From Flavobacterium sp. (GTDB lineage Bacteria; Bacteroidota; Bacteroidia; Flavobacteriales; Flavobacteriaceae), in the NCBI GenBank assembly GCA_014378065.1, contig JACMOK010000014.1:1-64000 (forward strand): a DNA stretch of 64,000 nt. The letters run 5' to 3'. Positions 54,269-62,612 of this stretch are shown here, one piece after another. Every line of letters starts with the position of its first letter. The first letter of the stretch is position 1. Both the position numbers and the translations under genes were made by a program. The notes under the pieces are model-generated. The model saw nothing but the letters and a program-made list of their open reading frames with translations, had not been told where the DNA came from and made no database searches.

Positions 54269-54703
54269 TTACATGCGTTCCATGTACCAATTTAATTCCT
54301 TTTCCATCTTCTGATAATTAAAAATGTTATGCATGATTTTCTGCAATCGCAAAAAAGCAGTTTCGCTTTTAACCACGTAATCAATGGCATGATGGTGCAT
54401 GCAGCTCACGGCAACATCAATTTTATCTTGAGAAGACAAAATAATAACCGGTATTTTCGGATCGAATCGTTTGATTACGTCTAAAGTTTCAATGCCGTTT
54501 CTTGCCTGCTTATTGATGCTGTCTAAATGGTAATCCAATACAACAATATCGGGTTTTTTGTATAAATTTTCAATACACAATTCCCCTGTGGTATACATTT
54601 CAAAATCGTAATTTCCGGCTTGAATGAAATCTATTTCCAGCGATTTAAGGTACAATGGATCATCGTCCACCAAAAAGATTTTTAATTTCTTCTCCTTTTT
54701 CAT
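54269..54703 (-). CDS. Response regulator receiver protein
   Basis: A 144-residue receiver domain with FLVDDDPLYLKSL and phospho-acceptor Asp in VVLDYHLD. The conserved Thr/Ser is in VIILSSQD and Lys in DYVVKSETAF. The C-terminus adds a helix (IFNYQKMEKELNWYMERM) without DNA-binding motif. Its start overlaps the hybrid kinase stop by 4 nt (ATGA), so both are co-translated, and it is the likely final acceptor of that phosphorelay. Confidence 0.92.
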   Translation of the reverse strand: MKKEKKLKIFLVDDDPLYLKSLEIDFIQAGNYDFEMYTTGELCIENLYKKPDIVVLDYHLDSINKQARNGIETLDVIKRFDPKIPVIILSSQDKIDVAVSCMHHHAIDYVVKSETAFLRLQKIMHNIFNYQKMEKELNWYMERM

Positions 54704-56787
54704 ACTTTCTTATTTTTTATTTTGATCAGTTCATTTGCTAATTCGCTACAAGCTTCGAGGCAAACATTTTCCAGTTGTAATACCAATGCATGAATTTCCA
54801 CTAGTGCCTGTTGGGTGGATGCAAATTCCTGAATTTTTTTAGCCATATTTTCAAAATCAGTACTCATCCCCATAATGGAGAATGATGGAATCATTTTATG
54901 GATTGCCGAATGGAGTCCTTCCCAATCTTCGTTTTCAATACTCGTTTTGATATCATGAACCAATTTTGGCGTCTGTTCCAAATACAAAGTAATCATTTCC
55001 TCCATAAGCTTAGCATTTGATTTTGTACGCTTATTTAAATATTCTAAGTTGACATATTTTAGCATGGTATGATTTCTAATTTCATTTTGTTTTTCATGAT
55101 TTGAATTAACAAGACCGACAATTTTGGAAAGTAACACGTGCTCGTCAATCGGCTTGGCAATGTAGTCGTCCATCCCTAAAGCTTTACACTTTCCGAGGTC
55201 AACGGTGGTGACGTCTGCAGTTAAAGCGATAATTGGGATGTCCAATTTTAATTCGTTTCTGATGATGTCGGTCGCTTCAAAACCATTCATAATGGGCATT
55301 TGCAAATCCATCAAAATGATGTCGTAATTCCTTTGTCTGAGTTTGGCGATGGCGATCTGGCCGTTATCCGCAAAATCGTTTTCGAACCTAAAGTCATCTA
55401 AAATCGTCTTAACCAACAGTTGATTTAAAGCTACATCTTCTACAACCAAGACACTAATGTTTTTTATCTTAGGATGAAATACTTTCTGAGGTACTTCTGA
55501 TAAGTATTGAAGTTTGGTCTTTTGGAAAAGCATCACGATGTTGAATGTAGAACCTTCCCCTATTTTACTTTCTACAGTAATCTTGCCGCCTTGCAACTCG
55601 ACCAACTGTTTTGCAATTGCCAAACCCAAGCCAGTGCCGCCGTACAATCGCGAAGTACCAGTTGATGCTTGCTGAAAATTTTCGAAGATGGCGTCAAATT
55701 GGTTGGCAGCGATTCCAATTCCGGTGTCTGAAATTGCAAATTTTAAAGTGATGTTTTGGGTATTTTCTTTTACGATTCCAACTTGTATCGTAATTGTTCC
55801 TTTGGAAGTAAATTTCTCGGCATTGCTTAAAATATTTAAAATAATTTGAGTCAGACGTCCGGAATCTCCCAGAAGTATTTCTGGAATTTCAGGATTGTAA
55901 TCGATTACGAGTTTTAATTTTTTCTGCTTCATTCGCAATTCAAACAATTGAACGATACCGGTAATGAAAACTGCCATTTTAAACGGCTTATTTACAAATG
56001 CCATTTTCCCGGAGTCAACTTTAGCCAAATCCAGAATATCGTCAATAATCACGATTAAAGAATCACCACTCATCTTGATGGCATTAAGATATTCTTTTTG
56101 CTTGATGGTCAAATCCGTTTTGAGTACAATTTTAGTAAAACCTATAATTGCGTTCATGGGAGTCCTGATTTCGTGACTCATGTTCGACAAAAATTGTTGC
56201 TTTAGCTGAAGGGTTTCTTCAGCATTTGTTTTGGAAGCGGTCAGCTCTTTTTCAATTTTCTTCTGATTTGAAATATCTCTTCCCACAACAACAGCTCCTA
56301 TAACAGCGCCTTTTGGGTCTTTTAGTACCGAACCGTTAAAGAGCACGTCGGTCAAAACGCCATCAATAATGGTTAAAAAATAATCCATAACAACCCCTTT
56401 CTCAAATACTTTTTTATAGCATTTCTTTGCTTTATCAGGATCGGTAAAATAACCGCAAAAATCACTACCAAGTAATTGGGCTCTCGATTTGTCAGTACTG
56501 TCAATCATGGCTCTATTGACATCTAAAATTTTTCCTTCGAGATTTAAGACAACCAAAATATCAAGACTTACTTCTATAATATCTCGTGCATATTCTGACG
56601 TAATTTCCAAGCCTGAAATCTCAAGCTCGCCATTTTTAGTTTGAAGTTCTTTAGTCGTTTTTTCGAGCGTATCGGTAAGTTGCTTGATCTGCGTTTCTAA
56701 TCGATCAACCTTTCCGGTAGTAAGAATCGAATCTTCAGTAGAAGCTTCAACTAGACTTTTGGACAAGTAAGAATTTTCCTTTTCCAT
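54700..56787 (-). CDS. Hybrid sensor histidine kinase with PAS, receiver and HPt domains
   Basis: A 695-residue phosphorelay kinase: N-terminal coiled coil (about 20-60), one PAS domain (65-185), HisKA with His205 in [13 protein letters not shown], HATPase (about 305-425) with DTGIGIA and [11 protein letters not shown], receiver with Asp494 in MDLQMPIMNG, and a C-terminal HPt domain with His630 in SAIHKMIPSF. No membrane helices. It starts 3 bp after the AraC-type gene at 56791 and overlaps the next response regulator, so AraC-kinase-regulator forms one operon. Confidence 0.93.
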   Translation of the reverse strand: MEKENSYLSKSLVEASTEDSILTTGKVDRLETQIKQLTDTLEKTTKELQTKNGELEISGLEITSEYARDIIEVSLDILVVLNLEGKILDVNRAMIDSTDKSRAQLLGSDFCGYFTDPDKAKKCYKKVFEKGVVMDYFLTIIDGVLTDVLFNGSVLKDPKGAVIGAVVVGRDISNQKKIEKELTASKTNAEETLQLKQQFLSNMSHEIRTPMNAIIGFTKIVLKTDLTIKQKEYLNAIKMSGDSLIVIIDDILDLAKVDSGKMAFVNKPFKMAVFITGIVQLFELRMKQKKLKLVIDYNPEIPEILLGDSGRLTQIILNILSNAEKFTSKGTITIQVGIVKENTQNITLKFAISDTGIGIAANQFDAIFENFQQASTGTSRLYGGTGLGLAIAKQLVELQGGKITVESKIGEGSTFNIVMLFQKTKLQYLSEVPQKVFHPKIKNISVLVVEDVALNQLLVKTILDDFRFENDFADNGQIAIAKLRQRNYDIILMDLQMPIMNGFEATDIIRNELKLDIPIIALTADVTTVDLGKCKALGMDDYIAKPIDEHVLLSKIVGLVNSNHEKQNEIRNHTMLKYVNLEYLNKRTKSNAKLMEEMITLYLEQTPKLVHDIKTSIENEDWEGLHSAIHKMIPSFSIMGMSTDFENMAKKIQEFASTQQALVEIHALVLQLENVCLEACSELANELIKIKNKKV

Positions 56788-56790
56788 ATT

Positions 56791-57375
56791 TTAGTCTTGA
56801 TGAGATTTTAAATTTCCAATTTCCTCAATCGGAGATCGTTTAAGATCAGAAAATTTTTTAAAATGCGAAGGCGATAACCCGGTTACCTTTTTGAATTGCG
56901 CCGACAAGTGGGCAACACTACTATAATTCATCGTCCAGGCAATTTCTGTAATATTGAGCTCTCCGTACAACATCAATTCTTTTATTCTTTCTATTTTGTG
57001 GGCAATAATAAATTTTTCAATGGTCGTTCCTTGAATTTCAGAAAACAAATTAGATAGATAATTGTAATCATGACCAATTTTCTCACTCAAATAGGTTGAA
57101 AAATTAATTTTCATAATTTCTTCACAGTGGTGTACCTTTTCGATGATTAAGTTTTTTATTTTTTCAATGATCATTGCCTTCTTATTATCCATCAACTCCA
57201 GCCCTGCCTCGCGCAAAGAAAGTTTCAGTTGTTCTACCTGGCCCAAAGAGAGATCTTCCATGATATCTACTTCACCCAAATCAACGACCATAAAATGCAG
57301 CCCGAGTTTTTTTAATTCTTCTCTAACTAACATCTTACAACGATTACTAACCATATATTTAATATACAACTTCAA
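56791..57375 (-). CDS. AraC-type regulator with HMA-like N-terminal domain, copy 2
   Basis: A 194-residue protein. Residues 1-70 (MKLYIKYMVSNRCKM, then VVDLGEVDIMEDLSLGQVEQLKLSLREAGLELM) follow the strand-helix-strand plan of heavy-metal-associated domains. The position of the metal motif MxCxxC reads MVSNRC, keeping only Cys13. Residues about 95-180 are the AraC helix-turn-helix pair (TITE-like NITEIAWTMNYSSVAHLSAQFKKVTGLSPSHFKKF). It is 3 bp upstream of the hybrid kinase gene, so it may be controlled by, or control, that phosphorelay. Confidence 0.85.
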   Translation of the reverse strand: MKLYIKYMVSNRCKMLVREELKKLGLHFMVVDLGEVDIMEDLSLGQVEQLKLSLREAGLELMDNKKAMIIEKIKNLIIEKVHHCEEIMKINFSTYLSEKIGHDYNYLSNLFSEIQGTTIEKFIIAHKIERIKELMLYGELNITEIAWTMNYSSVAHLSAQFKKVTGLSPSHFKKFSDLKRSPIEEIGNLKSHQD

Positions 57376-57457
57376 ATTCTTAACTTTATCGGTTTCTACA
57401 AAGTTGAGATTAATTGGAGGCTTTGTATTGTAAAATAAAACTTATTATTTATACAAT

Positions 57458-58018
57458 TCAGACATTCTCAAGCGAGATGCGTTTTTTGTCTTTAAGTTGT
57501 TTAAAAAAACTGGGCGTCAGTCCGGTGACTTTTTTAAATTGTTTGGACAAGTGCGCGACGCTGCTATAATTGAGTATATAGGATATTTGAGTAAGATTGA
57601 GTTCGTCATACAATAACAACTCTTTGACCCGTTCAATCTTGTGAGCAATAATATAATGCTCAATCGTTGTGCCCTTTACTTCAGAAAATAATTTGGACAT
57701 GTAAGTGTAATCCTGCCCGAGCTTTTGACTTATGTAGTCAGAATAATTCATCTTGGTAATCTCTTCCGAATAATGCACCATTTCAATAATGACATTTTTT
57801 ATTTTTTCGATGAGCACCGTCTTTTTATCATCCATTAATTCCAAACCCGACTGAAGTAATGCAATCTTTAAGGCTTCGCGCTGCTGAAGCGTCAAGTCGT
57901 TCATGACTTCTACCATGCCCAGATCGACCAAAATATAGCGAAGATTCATTTTTTTCAATACTTCTCTCACCACCATTTTACAGCGGACACTGACCATGTA
58001 TTTGATGTAGAGTTTCAT
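57458..58018 (-). CDS. AraC-type regulator with HMA-like N-terminal domain, copy 1
   Basis: A 186-residue paralogue of the downstream gene, similar throughout. The N-terminal domain again reads IKYMVSVRCKMVVREVLKK with only Cys13, and VDLGMVEVMNDLTLQQREALKIALLQSGLELMDDKK. The C-terminal AraC helices (NLTQISYILNYSSVAHLSKQFKKVTGLTPSFFKQL) are intact. The frame opens at 58042, but ATG 58018 aligns with the paralogue's start. Tandem duplication; the two genes are 82 bp apart. Confidence 0.85.
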   Translation of the reverse strand: MKLYIKYMVSVRCKMVVREVLKKMNLRYILVDLGMVEVMNDLTLQQREALKIALLQSGLELMDDKKTVLIEKIKNVIIEMVHYSEEITKMNYSDYISQKLGQDYTYMSKLFSEVKGTTIEHYIIAHKIERVKELLLYDELNLTQISYILNYSSVAHLSKQFKKVTGLTPSFFKQLKDKKRISLENV

Positions 58019-58414
58019 TATGTATTTGGTTTTGGAAGTCAACCTTAAAAAAGGTTCTGTTTAGATCCGTTCTACTGTAACAAAGGTGGCACTTTAATTT
58101 GGGAGAAAATAGAACTCCGTCTTAAAATATTATGCTTTTAGAATATTTAAATCGACGCTAATCCGAAATTATTCACGGAAAAGGCATGACTTAGCCGACT
58201 TATGAAATTCTGTAATCATTCCGGAATATTTCTTAAAAGTGTTAAAATACATTTTCTTAATTTTGATTTAAACATGAATCAAAAAATAGAATAACGTGTC
58301 ATCATACAATAAAAAACAAACAGAGAAGGAATTTGAATTTCATAAAACCCCAACAGCCATCTAAGCAATTCCGGATCGATATTTCGCAAAACGTAAAACC
58401 ATTAAGGATTTAAT
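58019..58414. other. Upstream region of the AraC pair, no gene seen
   Basis: About 400 bp of AT-rich DNA upstream of the AraC-type gene. It should contain that gene's promoter, but I see no clear TAnnTTTG match on the minus strand, repeat or stable structure. Confidence 0.4.
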
Positions 58415-58645
58415 GTGAAAAAGTATAAAAGCGACCAAAAAATCGTGTTCGATTACTTCAGCGTCAAGCGTTTAAAAATAGAGGAAGCTGGCGATTGTGA
58501 TCTTGATGGTTTGTTCATCCGCCTCAACCATGCCATCGACGTTGTAACTGCGGAGCGCGGATCTTGGCAGCATAGAATCACTATTTCATGCTTAGACAAC
58601 CAAGCCAGTCTTCGTGCGAACTTTATAGACTTTTTCGGTGGCTAA
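58415..58645 (+). CDS. Doubtful small hypothetical protein or gene fragment
   Basis: A 76-codon frame from a GTG (58415) to TAA, with coding-like, GC-richer composition: FDYFSVKRLKIEEAGDCDLDG, then HAIDVVTAERGSWQHR. I recognise no family. There is no promoter box nearby. It may be a piece of a decayed gene, because frames on both sides also look partly coding without forming a complete gene. Confidence 0.3.
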   Translation: MKKYKSDQKIVFDYFSVKRLKIEEAGDCDLDGLFIRLNHAIDVVTAERGSWQHRITISCLDNQASLRANFIDFFGG

Positions 58646-59200
58646 AGCATAACGGCGTGAGAGTCATTATCACCGGTGAACTTGGAGAAACGGCATCAAC
58701 CCGCCATGGACTGTAAGAGTATACTTCTGATTGCGTAATAGTTTTAGATTTTGAAGTGCTTTATTGGACTTCGTTTTTAAAATTTTAATCGTGAGAAAGG
58801 TATAAAAAGCAGCATTGATTTGGTCAGTATCAAACTGCTCATAATAATAGACAAACCGCTGGTGGCGAAGCAAATCACAAGGGTAAAATAGGTGCTGGCG
58901 TTGGCTTTCGGGAAGAAGAGTGGCCAATATACAACTGTTGCCATTTAATTTTTTATGGGATTAGTTGTATCATATATCGTTACAGAAAATTAAATTTAAA
59001 AAATCGTCAGACATTAAACTATTTCTATCTAAGCTTTCGAAATTCGAAATATTCCGTTAAGATTTAGCTGCTCCTCTTAAACTTACCTACATTATTTTTT
59101 TTTAAAATGCTGAATTACATAAAGATAACAATGTTGTAAGACAAGTTTTGTAAAATACTGTAAATCTTTTAGGAAATTTTATAACTCTTTCATAATGGGA
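58646..59200. other. Gene-poor stretch with possible coding remnants
   Basis: No complete gene can be supported. A minus-strand frame (58670-58927) begins with a TTG and reads LLRHQRFVYYYEQFDTD then LTVHGGLMPF. It looks coding in composition but has no credible start or known domain. AT-rich DNA from 58950 to 59200 then leads to the yciF promoter. Degenerate DNA is the best reading. Confidence 0.3.
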
Positions 59201-59206
59201 CAGATT

Positions 59207-59214
59207 TAGCTTTG
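59207..59214 (+). promoter_or_regulatory. Predicted promoter box (TAGCTTTG) for the yciF-like gene
   Basis: Exact TAnnTTTG match, 34 bp upstream of the start at 59249. Confidence 0.5.
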
Positions 59215-59248
59215 TAAAACACAAATAAATTATCTAAAAGTATATATC

Positions 59249-59824
59249 ATGAAAACTTCAACTATTAAAGACACAAAAACAAGTTCAAATTTAAAAAACG
59301 GAACAGTAAAACCAAAAAGTAATGCTGCAAAAGGTCTTAGAAAATTATTTGTTGACTCTTTAAAAGACATTTATTGGGCAGAAAAAGCACTAACCAAAGC
59401 ATTGCCTATAATGGCGAAAAATGCCACCTCTCAAAATTTGATCAAGGCACTTACTGACCATTTAACAGTGACCGAAGCGCAAGCCAGCCGACTCGAAAAA
59501 ATATTTGAAATAGTTGGAGAAAAAGTGGCAGCAAAAAAATGCGAAGCGATGGAAGGTCTGATTAAAGAAGGAGAAGGCATTATGGAAGAGACGGAACCAG
59601 GAGCCGTTAGAGATGCAGGGATTATCGCTGCTTCTCAAAAGATTGAACATTACGAAATTGCCACTTACGGAACGCTGACTGCTTTTGCCAAAACGTTAGG
59701 TGAAGACGAAGCGGCCGCACTTTTACATCAAACTTTAGAGGAAGAAAAAGAAGCAGATATCACGCTCACAGAGGCGGCATACAACACCATCAATTTTGAT
59801 GCATCCGAAGGCGATGAAAATTAA
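59249..59824 (+). CDS. DUF892/YciF-family ferritin-like protein
   Basis: A 191-residue protein with a lysine-rich N-terminal tail (about 1-28) followed by a four-helix ferritin-like bundle. LFVDSLKDIYWAEKALTKALPIM and HLTVTEAQASRLEKIFEIVGEK form the first pair. EGIMEETEPGAVRDAGIIAASQKIEHYEIATYGTL and LHQTLEEEKEADITLTEAA form the second, with Glu and His ligands. YciE/YciF proteins are stress-induced in enteric bacteria and bind metal. A terminator follows at 59847, separating it from the catalase gene. Confidence 0.93.
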   Translation: MKTSTIKDTKTSSNLKNGTVKPKSNAAKGLRKLFVDSLKDIYWAEKALTKALPIMAKNATSQNLIKALTDHLTVTEAQASRLEKIFEIVGEKVAAKKCEAMEGLIKEGEGIMEETEPGAVRDAGIIAASQKIEHYEIATYGTLTAFAKTLGEDEAAALLHQTLEEEKEADITLTEAAYNTINFDASEGDEN

Positions 59825-59846
59825 CAAACTAACTTTATGGGTATAT

Positions 59847-59884
59847 AAAAACCTGCACTACTGCGATGCAGTGCGGGTTTTTTT
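59847..59884 (+). terminator. Intrinsic terminator after the yciF-like gene
   Basis: AAACCTGCACT and AGTGCGGGTTT form a stem with one G-U pair and a short loop, followed by a seven-base T run. It lies 23 bp after the stop codon. Confidence 0.82.
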
Positions 59885-59934
59885 GAATTTATAAATTCCG
59901 TGAACGCCGCGGTAACGCTAATTTGTAAAATGAA

Positions 59935-62088
59935 ATGAAAAATACCAATAAGAACGACTCTTCAAACGAAGATGTAAAACAACAGGATTTAAACAAAAAT
60001 ATTTCCGACGGAAGCGATCAATATCTTACCACCAATCAAGGTCTAAAGATTAATGATAACAACAACTCTCTAAAAGCTGGAGAGCGCGGCCCTTCTCTGT
60101 TGGAAGATTTTATACTTCGCGAAAAAATTACACATTTTGATCACGAACGGATTCCAGAGCGAATCGTTCATGCTCGCGGATCTGCAGCTCATGGTTATTT
60201 TCAGGTGTACCAATCGATGGAGAAATATTCAAAAGCGGGATTTTTACAAGATCCAAAAATAAAAACGCCGGTGTTTACGCGATTTTCAACCGTAGCAGGA
60301 TCAAGAGGATCTACCGATTTAGCACGTGATGTAAGGGGTTTTTCTGTAAAGTTTTACACCGATGAAGGCAATTATGATTTGGTCGGAAACAACATGCCTG
60401 TGTTCTTTATACAGGATGCCATAAAGTTTCCTGACCTAATTCATGCAGTCAAACCTGAGCCGCATAATGAAATGCCACAAGCTGCCTCCGCACATGACAC
60501 TTTTTGGGATTTTATTTCACTGATGCCCGAGTCGATGCACATGATTATGTGGGCGATGAGCGATCGTGCCTTACCCAGAAGTCTTCGTATGATGGAAGGT
60601 TTTGGAGTGCACACCTTTCGTTTTATAAATTCGAACAATGAATCTCATTTTGTGAAATTCCATTGGAAACCCAAGTTAGGCCTGCATGCCGTTCTATGGG
60701 ATGAAGCACAAAAAATTTCGGGAAAAAATTCAGATTTTCACAGACAAGATTTGTGGGAAGCCATTGACAATGGGAACTTTCCTGAATGGGAACTTGGGGT
60801 GCAACTGATTTCTGAAGCAGATGAACATAAATATGATTTCGATTTATTAGATCCCACCAAACTGGTTCCGGAAGAGCTTGTTCCTGTAACCTTGATCGGC
60901 AAAATGGTACTCGATCGCAATCCCGATAACTTTTTTTCAGAAACGGAGCAAGTCGCTTTTCATCCGGGTCATCTGGTTCCAGGCATAGACTTTACGAATG
61001 ATCCATTGCTACAAGGTCGGCTGTTTTCTTATACCGATACACAGTTGTCAAGACTTGGCAGTCCAAATTTTCATGAAATTCCAATCAACCGAACGATATC
61101 TCCGATGCACAACAACCAACGCGATGGCCACATGCGCCAAGAAATAAACGTGGGTCGGGTTAGCTACCATCCAAATTCTTTAGGAGGCGGCTGCCCGTAC
61201 CAGGCAAGAATTGATCAAGGCGGATTTGTTAGTTTTAATGAACGCATCGATGCACAGAAAGTAAGGGACCGCAGCGCAAGTTTCTCGGATCATTTCAGTC
61301 AGGCTACGTTATTTTTTAACAGCCAAACCAAGATTGAACAAAACCATATTATCAATGCGCTTCGTTTTGAATTAGGAAAAGTGGAAACTGAAGCCATTCG
61401 CCATCGCATGTTGGGTCTGCTGTCTGAAATTGATAAAACCCTTGCGGCTAAAGTGGCGGAAAGCTTAGGCATGGTAGTTCCCATTGCGCCCGAAAAACCA
61501 ATCAATCATGGTGTTGGTGCAGACGCGGATCCAAATAAATATGAATCAATACTGGAAAAAAAACAAGCGGTAAACCAATCAGATGCTTTGAGCATGTTAA
61601 AAAATAAAATCCAGTCAGACGCAATTGTAACACGGCAAATTGCATTTTTATGTACTGATGAATTTAACGATGCTTCTGTAAATATCGTCAAAAAAGCATT
61701 GGAAGGAGAAGGAGCGGTGGTCAAAATCATTGCGCCCCATTTAGGAACTGTAGCCTCTGAGTCAGGAACGTCGATCATCGCCGATCAAACTTATCTCATT
61801 GCAAGCTCAGTCTTGTTTGATGCCGTTTATATTCCTTCAGGAAAAGGCATCGCTACACTTACAAAGAATAAAGATGCCATTGATTTCGTTAACGAAGCCT
61901 ATAAACACTGTAAAGCCATTGCTGCCGCGGGAGAAGGAACTGAAGTAGTAGATATGTCTGATGCCAAAGGCAAAGGTTTAGCCGACGGAATTATCAGCAA
62001 TGTGGTATTTGATTCCAAAAACCTTTCCAACTCTTTTATTAAAGCGATAGCACAACATCGTTTCTGGGATCGAGAAGAGAAGTTATAA
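59935..62088 (+). CDS. katE: Large-subunit (clade 2) catalase HPII
   Basis: A 717-residue haem catalase that dismutates hydrogen peroxide. The catalytic His79 is in ERIVHARGSAAHGYF, the Asn in VGNNMPVFFIQDAIKFPD, and the proximal haem-ligand Tyr in RLFSYTDTQLSRLGSPNFHEIPINR. Compared with small catalases it has an extended N-terminus and a C-terminal flavodoxin-like (DJ-1/PfpI-type) domain from about residue 560, as in HPII (753 residues in Escherichia coli). Followed at 27 bp by a small membrane protein gene in the same direction. Confidence 0.96.
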   Translation: MKNTNKNDSSNEDVKQQDLNKNISDGSDQYLTTNQGLKINDNNNSLKAGERGPSLLEDFILREKITHFDHERIPERIVHARGSAAHGYFQVYQSMEKYSKAGFLQDPKIKTPVFTRFSTVAGSRGSTDLARDVRGFSVKFYTDEGNYDLVGNNMPVFFIQDAIKFPDLIHAVKPEPHNEMPQAASAHDTFWDFISLMPESMHMIMWAMSDRALPRSLRMMEGFGVHTFRFINSNNESHFVKFHWKPKLGLHAVLWDEAQKISGKNSDFHRQDLWEAIDNGNFPEWELGVQLISEADEHKYDFDLLDPTKLVPEELVPVTLIGKMVLDRNPDNFFSETEQVAFHPGHLVPGIDFTNDPLLQGRLFSYTDTQLSRLGSPNFHEIPINRTISPMHNNQRDGHMRQEINVGRVSYHPNSLGGGCPYQARIDQGGFVSFNERIDAQKVRDRSASFSDHFSQATLFFNSQTKIEQNHIINALRFELGKVETEAIRHRMLGLLSEIDKTLAAKVAESLGMVVPIAPEKPINHGVGADADPNKYESILEKKQAVNQSDALSMLKNKIQSDAIVTRQIAFLCTDEFNDASVNIVKKALEGEGAVVKIIAPHLGTVASESGTSIIADQTYLIASSVLFDAVYIPSGKGIATLTKNKDAIDFVNEAYKHCKAIAAAGEGTEVVDMSDAKGKGLADGIISNVVFDSKNLSNSFIKAIAQHRFWDREEKL

Positions 62089-62115
62089 CGAAAATTAACA
62101 ACAAACTTCAGTTTA

Positions 62116-62589
62116 ATGAAACAGGTCAAGAAAAACAAAAACAGCGGGTTTGAAAAATTTGCAACTGCGGTATCAAAAGCGACGGGAAGCACCTATGCGT
62201 TTATAATTGCCTTTTTTATCGTAATTGCCTGGGGTATTACAGGTCCGTTTTTTGATTTCTCCGAAACGTGGCAACTTGTAATCAACACCGGAACTACTAT
62301 TATTACTTTTCTGATGGTTTTCTTAATTCAAAAAGCGCAAAATAAAGACTCGTTAGCCATTCAATTAAAATTAAATGAGCTTGTTGCATCAAATGAATAT
62401 TCGAGCAACAGACTAGTGGATGTCGAAAACATGACTGAGGATGAAATGACTGTCATTCAAAAATATTATCGTCATCTAAGTGAGTTATCTAAAAAAGATC
62501 AAACGCTGCAGACCTCGCACTCGATCGAAGAATCTGAACAGAAGCATGAAATCAAAAGTAAAAAGCAACATCAGACAAAAAGTAAATAG
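62116..62589 (+). CDS. Small Iron_permease-family (PF04120) membrane protein, copy 2
   Basis: A 157-residue protein with two to three membrane helices (YAFIIAFFIVIAWGITGPFF and LVINTGTTIITFLMVFLIQKAQ) and the same conserved IQLKLNELVASNEYSSNRLVDVE block as the 40045 gene. A lysine/glutamine-rich tail follows. It lies 27 bp after the catalase gene and is probably in its transcript. Iron transport by this family is unproven; a membrane or stress role is possible. Confidence 0.83.
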   Translation: MKQVKKNKNSGFEKFATAVSKATGSTYAFIIAFFIVIAWGITGPFFDFSETWQLVINTGTTIITFLMVFLIQKAQNKDSLAIQLKLNELVASNEYSSNRLVDVENMTEDEMTVIQKYYRHLSELSKKDQTLQTSHSIEESEQKHEIKSKKQHQTKSK

Positions 62590-62612
62590 CCTGATGATTT
62601 TAGCAATGCATT

